DNA of 64,000 bases, taken from positions 110,100-174,099 of the forward strand of contig WTFY01000018.1 in assembly GCA_011523795.1 (NCBI GenBank), in the 5' to 3' direction. Of the stretch, positions 57,558-64,000 are shown piece after piece (the first letter of the stretch is position 1; every line of letters starts with the position of its first letter). Under the pieces are notes generated by a model. That model was not told the DNA's origin. It searched no databases and saw only the letters and a list, made by a program, of their open reading frames with translations. Source of the DNA: Gammaproteobacteria bacterium. Its GTDB lineage: Bacteria > Pseudomonadota > Gammaproteobacteria > UBA4575. A program made the position numbers and the translations under genes.

Positions 57558-59284
57558 AATTTTGGTGGTACAGTAATCAGCATCGGTTAAGAATTGAAAA
57601 GACTGCAATCGCGGAATTGGAGTCTAGTTCTGGCTGGCTGGAGAATGTGGAATGGTCATTAGATGACAGTTTGTGTCTGAAGGCAGTCTTCGATCTCTGC
57701 CTGGAACACCAAAGATATCAGCTGCAGATAACCTACCACCATACTTATCCAAGTTCCCCGCCTAGTATTGCTCCTGTCGAAAACATCTATGTGTCTGGCC
57801 ATCAATACAGAGGTGGTGATCTTTGTCTCCAGATTCGACCTGACAACTGGAGTCCAGATGACTATACCGGGGCTGACATGATCCGGAGTGCCTACGAGCT
57901 TTTTGTTGAAGAGTCCCCTGATAAGGATGAGGTAGTGCTTACAGCCCCCTCTGAACACAATGTACCCAGTGTAATTGAAATGCGAGGGAAAGTGGATCGA
58001 TTGTACGTAAGCGGCACTGCACAGCAGATTCTAGCTTCAGGTTCCTTAGATCGCGCAAATATAAAACTTGGTTTTAACTACTACTCCTGTGGTGGGAAAC
58101 TTCGTAGAGTTGTGTTCATCCACGGGCTGACAAAAGGTGATTTTTCTTGGTCCCCGACTGATGTTCCAAAAACTCTGGCTGATGCAGTGTACTTGTACGA
58201 TGGCATGCTTATTCATTCTCAGCTGCAAGGAAATTTTCTCAGCCAAATATCAGAGGAAAGTAATCTTGCTACCAGTTTAGATTCTGGCTTAATTCCGAGT
58301 AACAGTGACTACTATTATCTGATAGTGAGTGCTGATGGCGAAGTTGTACTGTTTTGCAAACACTACGGACGATTTTTCCGCTGTTCAACAATTTTACAGC
58401 TTCAGGAGTCTGGCCACAGGACTGGAAGCGACTTCAACAAACTTTCCGGCCGACGTGTGGGGATAGTCGGGTTAGGCTCACTCGGTTCGAAAATTGCTGT
58501 TTCGCTTGCAAGATCGGGGGTAGGAAATTTCGTTTTGGTCGATAGTGATATTCTTCATCCAGGCAATCTTGAGAGACACGATGCAGACTGGCGAGATGTC
58601 GGCTTACATAAAGCGGACATAACGGCTCGTCGATTACGCCTTCTTTCCCCTCAAGTAACTTGTGATGTCAGGTGCACCATGATCGGTGCACAAGTATCCT
58701 CCAGCGAAGCCGGTAACGTGGATACTGCACTTGGTAATTGTGACCTTGTGATTGATGCTACTGCAGAAGCAGAGGTGTTCAACCATCTTGCCAGAATCGT
58801 GACCCTGTCGAACTCCACACTCGTTTGGGGGGCAGTTTTTGCTGGTGGAGTAGGTAGTGAAATCGGGCGTTCACGCCCCAAAAAAGATCCATCTCCGTTT
58901 CACATTCGAAACTCGATCAATCAGGTGTATGACAGTGCAGATGGAACAGCTCCATTGGCAGCAAGTAGGCAAAACTACGATGGAAGTAGCGATGATTCAA
59001 TTTTAATAGCAACCGATACAGAAATGTCTGCTACTGCAGCTCTGATTACGAATCTTTCTCTGGATGCGCTTATCGAACGAGAACCCAGTCGCTACGATAC
59101 CCATGCTTACCTTATTGGACATGCCCAAGCATGGATATTTGAGAGCCCATTTCATGTCCAGCCGATAATTTCTGATGCTCCTCTGCGTACTGATGAAAGC
59201 CAGCCTGATGAGGAATTTATGGAAAAGGATTTTATAGATAGTCTTATACGCAAAAAATCTCGTGAAATTGAGAATTCCTCATAA
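57554..59284 (+). CDS. cap2: Cap2 E1-E2 fusion
   Basis: 576 aa. N-terminal E2-like domain: HHTYPSSPPSIAP (62-74) and catalytic Cys91 in GGDLCLQIRPDNWSPDDYT. A linker region (about 130-290) leads to the ThiF/E1 adenylation domain: GIVGLGSLGSK (303-313), D330 in VLVDSD, NLERHD (338-343). Cap2 primes the CD-NTase by ubiquitin-like transfer. Odd point: no cysteine occurs after residue 396, so the E1 catalytic Cys expected in the C-terminal crossover region is not seen. Overlaps the CD-NTase by 4 bp and cap3 by 23 bp. Confidence 0.85.
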   Translation: MKFWWYSNQHRLRIEKTAIAELESSSGWLENVEWSLDDSLCLKAVFDLCLEHQRYQLQITYHHTYPSSPPSIAPVENIYVSGHQYRGGDLCLQIRPDNWSPDDYTGADMIRSAYELFVEESPDKDEVVLTAPSEHNVPSVIEMRGKVDRLYVSGTAQQILASGSLDRANIKLGFNYYSCGGKLRRVVFIHGLTKGDFSWSPTDVPKTLADAVYLYDGMLIHSQLQGNFLSQISEESNLATSLDSGLIPSNSDYYYLIVSADGEVVLFCKHYGRFFRCSTILQLQESGHRTGSDFNKLSGRRVGIVGLGSLGSKIAVSLARSGVGNFVLVDSDILHPGNLERHDADWRDVGLHKADITARRLRLLSPQVTCDVRCTMIGAQVSSSEAGNVDTALGNCDLVIDATAEAEVFNHLARIVTLSNSTLVWGAVFAGGVGSEIGRSRPKKDPSPFHIRNSINQVYDSADGTAPLAASRQNYDGSSDDSILIATDTEMSATAALITNLSLDALIEREPSRYDTHAYLIGHAQAWIFESPFHVQPIISDAPLRTDESQPDEEFMEKDFIDSLIRKKSREIENSS

Positions 59285-59741
59285 AGTAGTTCATCTTTGG
59301 GAAGCGGCATTGATGCGTGCAGCTAACCGTGAAATAGGAGGGGTTTTGTTTGGAGAACATGTGGGCAATGCAGATTTCAGAATTGTCGAGGCAACGTTAC
59401 AAGAACGAGGTGGCAGTGATAGGAAATTTCGCCGTAAAGGTGGTAAAGCTAGGCGTGATCTCAAGAAGGTATCGCTTCGCTATGACCAAAATCCAAAAAA
59501 ATTTAACTATTTAGGTGAATGGCATTCCCATCCAAACACATCTGTTTTTCCTAGTTCAAGTGACAAGTTGACCATGAAGGAATTGGTTACCGACTCCAAA
59601 ACAATTGTCAACTTTCTGGTTTTACTAATTAACCGATTGAATGTTAGAGGTGAACTGAAAATTTATGCATGTGCATATCACTTTTCTGGTCAGGAAATTC
59701 CTTGCGAAATAGTTTTTGAGCCTCGGGGATCAGCATCATGA
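59262..59741 (+). CDS. cap3: Cap3 JAB/JAMM deconjugating protease
   Basis: 159 aa, start GTG 59262 or TTG 59268. JAMM metal site complete: Glu24 in REIGGVLFG, His88 and His90 in GEWHSHP, Asp101 after ten residues. Cap3 removes CD-NTase from conjugates and antagonises Cap2. A basic loop (DRKFRRKGGKARRDLKK) precedes the active site. Its stop overlaps the TIR-SAVED start (ATGA). Confidence 0.88.
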   Translation: MKLRIPHKVVHLWEAALMRAANREIGGVLFGEHVGNADFRIVEATLQERGGSDRKFRRKGGKARRDLKKVSLRYDQNPKKFNYLGEWHSHPNTSVFPSSSDKLTMKELVTDSKTIVNFLVLLINRLNVRGELKIYACAYHFSGQEIPCEIVFEPRGSAS

Positions 59742-61000
59742 CAAACCCGAAGGGCCGATATTTCATCTCGTACTGTCGATCCCCCCGTCGCCCAGGCGGG
59801 ACCCAAGAGGCAGTCATGGTGCATGATGCACTCCGTGACCGTGGTGCACCCACATGGCGGGATGTTGATGATCTAGATTCAGAACCGACCGAGGATGCAC
59901 TCGTACTGACACTCAATGATTCCGATACAGCTGGTGCTGTCATGCTGATTGCGCCTGAAGTCGAAAACTCTCCAATGATTCGAAAGGTGGAGTCATTCCA
60001 TATATTCAAGAGGCATAGAACGGAGGACACATTTTTCGTAAAGCCCGTCTTAATAGGTCTCGACTATAAGCAGGCAGATACAGTGCTGGATAATCCTGCC
60101 GGGCTACAAAGTTTGACTGATTGGAATCAATGCAAACTTAGCGCGGATCATCTAACTGAGAATGATGCAAATATGATTGCGCGATCAGTTCTCAAATCTC
60201 GTTTGAAGCTGATTGTGAAAGCTGCCCCAGACAAACACCTTGATGTAGCTCTATTAAGTCGTCGCATCAGTGGGCCAAGATTATTCAGCTTGTGCCATGA
60301 CTTTTCCCCATACTTTGAGGGCCGCTCACTTCGTGATACTGGGTCATATCATCGAATTGAATCGGCCCTTATTGATACAGCCACCACTTTGACTTCAGTA
60401 CACGACAAGATTTCTATTGCTGGCCAAGGTGTTGCAGCTCTTCCACTAGGAGTTTTGTACGGTGCAGTTTTCTCTCCGCTAGCTGGTTTTCGTGTCTCAT
60501 GGCTGCAGAGGCTAGATGAGAAGGAAGATACTTGGTCACTTGCCACAACGCAAAGCAACATCTTACTAAGAACTGAAGAAATCATGGGAGACCCTGGATC
60601 AGAAGATATTGTGCTGGCTGTGAGCATATCTGCAAACATTCAGGTGGCTGTTGCAGATTTCGTAAGTAGCAGCAACTTAAGGCCTAGAGCTTCGATTCAT
60701 ACAATGCTCGATACGGGTCCGGTCCCGCAGGGAATTGCATTATCTCCACAAGATGGGCTCACAATTGTTCTGAAGACAGTTCAATCCTTACGAGACATGA
60801 AAGAAAGGATCGGTCTGCGAAGGGTTCGACTTCATCTATTTCTTGCCTGCCCTTTAGCTATGGCAGTTTTACTTGGGCAGAAACTAAATACTATTTCTGA
60901 ATGTGTGCTCTATGAGCATCATTCTGAAAGGAGCCCATCTTATATTCAGGTTCATGCCTTCAACCCATCTAATTTACCCACTACAAGTAACAGTCCATGA
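59738..61000 (+). CDS. TIR-SAVED effector
   Basis: 420 aa. N-terminal TIR domain (about 6-110): GRYFISYCRSPRR, LRDRGAPTWRDVDDL, AGAVMLIAPEV and Glu85 in IRKVE, the candidate NADase residue. The C-terminal half is a SAVED sensor: DIVLAVSISANIQVAVADFV and the terminal RRVRLHLFLACPLAMAVLLG. In characterised systems a cyclic tri- or dinucleotide makes TIR-SAVED proteins filament and degrade NAD. This is the natural effector for the CD-NTase at 56544. Overlaps both neighbours by 4 bp. Confidence 0.85.
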   Translation: MTNPKGRYFISYCRSPRRPGGTQEAVMVHDALRDRGAPTWRDVDDLDSEPTEDALVLTLNDSDTAGAVMLIAPEVENSPMIRKVESFHIFKRHRTEDTFFVKPVLIGLDYKQADTVLDNPAGLQSLTDWNQCKLSADHLTENDANMIARSVLKSRLKLIVKAAPDKHLDVALLSRRISGPRLFSLCHDFSPYFEGRSLRDTGSYHRIESALIDTATTLTSVHDKISIAGQGVAALPLGVLYGAVFSPLAGFRVSWLQRLDEKEDTWSLATTQSNILLRTEEIMGDPGSEDIVLAVSISANIQVAVADFVSSSNLRPRASIHTMLDTGPVPQGIALSPQDGLTIVLKTVQSLRDMKERIGLRRVRLHLFLACPLAMAVLLGQKLNTISECVLYEHHSERSPSYIQVHAFNPSNLPTTSNSP

Positions 61001-62112
61001 ACAAATATTTTTCTGCAAATGAACTCATGTCACCGCCTGTGGAACGGGCGGCTTTCAGTGACCGAATAGCCTATGTATGTGCAGAGCTTTCAAAGCTTGC
61101 TTATTTCAAGTTTGAGGGCGGACATACGGTGGATGATTTCCTCTCGTTCGCGAAAACACTGTTCAAAGATGACGAGCGTGTCACCCTATTGGAAAGCAAG
61201 ATCAAGGCCTTGTTGATGGCCAGTGCGTCTTCTGAGCAAGAATCAAAAAACGTATTGGGCGAGATACTAAAGCATGCGGATTTTGAATTGATAGAAACCT
61301 TCTCAACCAAAGGCACCCAGACATTCATCTGCACAAGAAAAATCAGGTCCCCATCCCAAGGAAAAGATAAGGTCATAGCATTTCTGGTGTTTCGAGGAAC
61401 AGAGCCCACAGATTTTGCGGATATCAAAACCGACGTAAAAGCAAAATTGGTGGATATTGAAGTCGGTGGAATGACCGTGCAGATGCATAGCGGCTATGTA
61501 GAAGCATTTGATTGGGTGCGTGAGGATGTAAATACGACTTTACGCAACTTGCCTCACGACCAGTTGATTATTACAGGCCATTCATTGGGTGGGGCATTGG
61601 CGATAGTTGCCACTCGGTTTTTGGCATCAGATGTGGTAGGGGCATGCTATACCTTTGGGGCACCACCAGTGGGTGCTGTGGAGGTTTCAAACAATTTGAA
61701 AACACCTATCTACGAAATTATCAATGAGATTGATATCGTCCCGAGACTCCCGAATCCCTGGATGGCTTCCGGAGCTCTTCTCCTGATCAAATTGATACGT
61801 TTGTTAGGAAAATCGTTCACCATTATTGGAAAAGTCCTCGCTTCAGGAACATGGGATGACAAGCTGGAGGAGTGGATGGACATGATGGTCAAGTTCAGGC
61901 ATCCGGGATACCTCAGCTATCTTGTGGGCTCGGGAAGGGTCGCAAGGCTAAGGTATAACGTTAGCCCCTACGACAGGCTGAAGTGGTGGTCTGCAATGAT
62001 TTTTAAATCTAAAGCAATGTTCGGTAAAAAAGGTTTCAGAAAAATGGCTGATGATCATTCGATTGACCGATATGTTGAAAAATTGATCGTGCATGGAAAA
62101 CGTCGCCAATGA
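60997..62112 (+). CDS. Class 3 lipase-like candidate effector
   Basis: 371 aa alpha/beta-hydrolase. Lipase_3 motifs in order: oxyanion VFRGTEP (131-137), MHSGYVEAF (163-171), nucleophile Ser196 in ITGHSLGGALA, Asp246 in NEIDIVPRLP and His302 in FRHPGYL. No signal peptide; a hydrophobic stretch (GALLLIKLIRLLGKSFTIIG) could attach it to membranes. It starts inside the TIR-SAVED stop (ATGA), so it belongs to the CBASS operon and may attack phospholipids. No nucleotide-binding domain is obvious, so how it would be activated is open. Confidence 0.78.
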   Translation: MNKYFSANELMSPPVERAAFSDRIAYVCAELSKLAYFKFEGGHTVDDFLSFAKTLFKDDERVTLLESKIKALLMASASSEQESKNVLGEILKHADFELIETFSTKGTQTFICTRKIRSPSQGKDKVIAFLVFRGTEPTDFADIKTDVKAKLVDIEVGGMTVQMHSGYVEAFDWVREDVNTTLRNLPHDQLIITGHSLGGALAIVATRFLASDVVGACYTFGAPPVGAVEVSNNLKTPIYEIINEIDIVPRLPNPWMASGALLLIKLIRLLGKSFTIIGKVLASGTWDDKLEEWMDMMVKFRHPGYLSYLVGSGRVARLRYNVSPYDRLKWWSAMIFKSKAMFGKKGFRKMADDHSIDRYVEKLIVHGKRRQ

Positions 62113-62482
62113 TTACTTGAAATGTGCCCTTTTATCCACAACCTTGTCGACATCCAGCCTTAGTGTTTAGTGATCTTTTCTTGTTGGAGAAAATGGGACA
62201 GATGCTCAGTACTTTTGCACATAAGCTCCTACCTTTGCAGGCAACCCGCCGAGGACTCTGCTAGGCTGCATCTATGGTCGGCACATCTTATTGACATCAT
62301 GCTGACTCGGTAGGTCAGCTTTATCTGTCCCCTAGTACTCATTCCTGAGAAAATACACATTGTGTTGTCTTTCTCATAATTGGTTGAAAAAACTTTACGA
62401 TAGTGCCAACCTATTTTGAAAAATCCTGAGATTTAGTCAGACTACCTAGTAGACAGCTGCCCTGTCTATTTCAGATAACCCA
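62113..62482. other. Spacer after the CBASS operon
   Basis: 370 bp between convergent genes. GGGACAGAT (62195-62203) and its inverse ATCTGTCCC (62323-62331) enclose 119 bp with no gene; the pair may be the ends of a small decayed element. A 23-codon frame after TTGGAG is open from 62194 but not convincing. Confidence 0.4.
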
Positions 62483-63550
62483 TCATTGAACTGAATTCAC
62501 AAACTCTGCAAAGTCAGCAAAATACGTCCACTGCACGTTACTTACATTCTTCCTTGATAACAACATACGCCACTTAGTCATGACCAGCGGATCAGGATCG
62601 ATAACAGTGACTGTTTCTAGGCTGCGGTTGTTGAATTCCTTGAATAGGGACGCAGCTAGGGCATCAGTTGGAGGCAGAGAGTAACCACATACATATAGTT
62701 TTCTGCACTCATGCAGATACTCACATGCTCTGGCCCAGAGAAATCTGAACAAACTTATGGAGGTAATCGGCTTTGCTTCGATGGGAGGGATAATGCATGG
62801 AGAAACACCGTCATTCGGTTTCGGACATCCCGTTTTTCTGAACCAGATGTTTTCAATGAAATACGGATCTTGTCCGTCCCAGTCCTGTGTGATGATTTTC
62901 GAGAAATCATCGGATGAACAATTCCAATTCACGGAACCATGAAGCTTGAGAAGTATCGGGAAATCTGAACCCTCTGGTTCGACCTCACCATTTTGAGACG
63001 GCTTCAGCTCAGAAAAATATATGTCTTTAAGAGAAAAGTTCTCAGCCAGCACTTTGTCTAGGACATCATCATAGTTGAATGTAATAATCCGATTAGATGT
63101 TCTGTCGTTCTCAAAATATTCTTCTACAAACTTATCATATATTCCCTCCGTACCTTGCCGCGCTCTTCGAAGATAGAATGCGGCAATATGAACAAGATGA
63201 TTCATATATTCATCGAACTTAATTGAGTTCCGTCGTCTACGAGGACGTATCGCGCTTGTAAATTCCATATTTGCCGCTTGCGTTAAAATTGCCTCTTCCA
63301 ACCCAAGACTAGAGAAATCAATATGATCGCGCCAAGATTTGTTAATCACTTTAACAGATTCATTTACCCAAATACTTTGCTTGCTTACTAACTTGGAAAG
63401 CACTCTTGTAAAATGTCTGTCAAGCGGCGTCTGTTTATACGGAGGAAACTCAGACGTATAACGAGCATTAGGGCGAGTGGCAGAAAACGATGCCCCTGCT
63501 CCGAGAACGAATAGCTTATCCACACTTAGTCGCCTTGACTTCGTTCTCAT
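62483..63550 (-). CDS. SIR2-like domain protein
   Basis: 355 aa. SIR2-fold signatures: KLFVLGAGASFSA (Rossmann, about 12-24), NRIITFNYDDVLDKV, LLKLHGSVNW with the catalytic-type His, and KLYVCGYSLPPTDALAASLF. This is the standalone SIR2-like group that, in several defence systems, depletes NAD. No second domain is attached. It starts inside the stop of a small membrane ORF (ATGA overlap) and sits next to the tRNA-Thr end of the island. Confidence 0.78.
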   Translation of the reverse strand: MRTKSRRLSVDKLFVLGAGASFSATRPNARYTSEFPPYKQTPLDRHFTRVLSKLVSKQSIWVNESVKVINKSWRDHIDFSSLGLEEAILTQAANMEFTSAIRPRRRRNSIKFDEYMNHLVHIAAFYLRRARQGTEGIYDKFVEEYFENDRTSNRIITFNYDDVLDKVLAENFSLKDIYFSELKPSQNGEVEPEGSDFPILLKLHGSVNWNCSSDDFSKIITQDWDGQDPYFIENIWFRKTGCPKPNDGVSPCIIPPIEAKPITSISLFRFLWARACEYLHECRKLYVCGYSLPPTDALAASLFKEFNNRSLETVTVIDPDPLVMTKWRMLLSRKNVSNVQWTYFADFAEFVNSVQ

Positions 63551-63762
63551 CTGTCACTTTCCTCTACAACCAAAATGGCTATATTACTTAATAACCAAAC
63601 AATAATGATCTTGAAAGCAATATAGCGGGATGCCGATTCATCGGAGAAACGTAAAAAGTCGCTGTGAAAGCTGATCCATACATCCAAGCATTTACTAATC
63701 AAGTAACTGAGTGAATTAGGTATGAGCCAAAGCCATCTGCTCAGCACAGGTCCAATGCTCAC
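63547..63762 (-). CDS. Possible small membrane protein coupled to the SIR2-like gene
   Basis: 71 aa with one good hydrophobic helix (YIAFKIIIVWLLSNIAILVV, residues 46-65) and a weaker one near the start. The stop overlaps the SIR2 ATG by 4 bp. No family recognised and no strong SD, so the overlap is the main support. Confidence 0.4.
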   Translation of the reverse strand: MSIGPVLSRWLWLIPNSLSYLISKCLDVWISFHSDFLRFSDESASRYIAFKIIIVWLLSNIAILVVEESDR

Positions 63763-63927
63763 ACTACAACGTGTCTAACTAACATCTATTCTGCAAATTA
63801 CTTCTAGCTTAGATGAGGTAACAATTTCTTCGTATTCCAAGCTAGGGAATTCTTCATATGAACTACTGTTCATACAATAATTTGTGTACGTTATTGGGTT
63901 TACTTGGACGCTCTCGGACTGCTCAAA

Positions 63928-64000
<73 letters not shown>

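Overview
The window looks like a gammaproteobacterial chromosome. Its first third is the classic translation and transcription supercluster, read entirely on the minus strand: tRNA-Trp, secE, nusG, rplK-rplA-rplJ-rplL, rpoB-rpoC, rpsL-rpsG-fusA-tuf and the S10 operon from rpsJ down to a truncated rpsQ (positions 1-21397). All of these genes are intact. Order and protein sequences are typical of Gammaproteobacteria, but the lineage below class cannot be fixed from sequence reading alone.

From about 21.4 to 31.8 kb lie host-like, GC-rich genes. They are a 31-aa membrane peptide with a good promoter and ribosome binding site, a periplasmic DsrE-like protein, a large TonB-dependent receptor, an RND/MMPL exporter coupled to a LolA-like outer-membrane protein, and two tail-to-tail paralogues of the DUF2236 (MpaB/latex-clearing-protein-like) family. 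From about 31.8 kb to the end the DNA becomes visibly AT-richer and turns into an accessory island. It holds a nuclease-helicase, poly-glycine surface lipoproteins (an S8 protease and a zincin with a TbpB-like barrel), a GC-rich TonB receptor bracketed by 300-bp direct repeats, small secreted proteins, two decayed tyrosine integrases and a dense set of immunity genes. The window ends in a tRNA-Thr on the minus strand. In many Gammaproteobacteria tRNA-Thr, tuf and tRNA-Trp are adjacent upstream of secE; here about 42.5 kb of other DNA separates the two tRNAs and no tuf lies between them, so the island appears to have opened this normally compact locus.

The defence content is the highlight. A CBASS locus at 52.5-62.1 kb starts with a divergent CapH/CapP-type repressor-protease pair and a palindromic operator. 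A type III module follows (CD-NTase, HORMA, TRIP13-like ATPase), then a short decayed gene that resembles a NucC remnant, then a full type II module (second CD-NTase, E1-E2 fusion Cap2, JAB protease Cap3) with two candidate effectors, a TIR-SAVED NADase and a class 3 lipase. Almost every junction is a 4-bp stop/start overlap, so two CBASS systems appear to have become one transcription unit. Upstream, at 47.7-49.1 kb, a ThsB-like TIR protein, a two-TM SLATT protein and a deoxyribosyltransferase-like protein form a compact Thoeris-like candidate system without a recognisable ThsA. A SIR2-like protein next to the tRNA, an 804-aa zinc-ribbon/nuclease-like orphan and the DUF2075 helicase add further candidate immunity genes.
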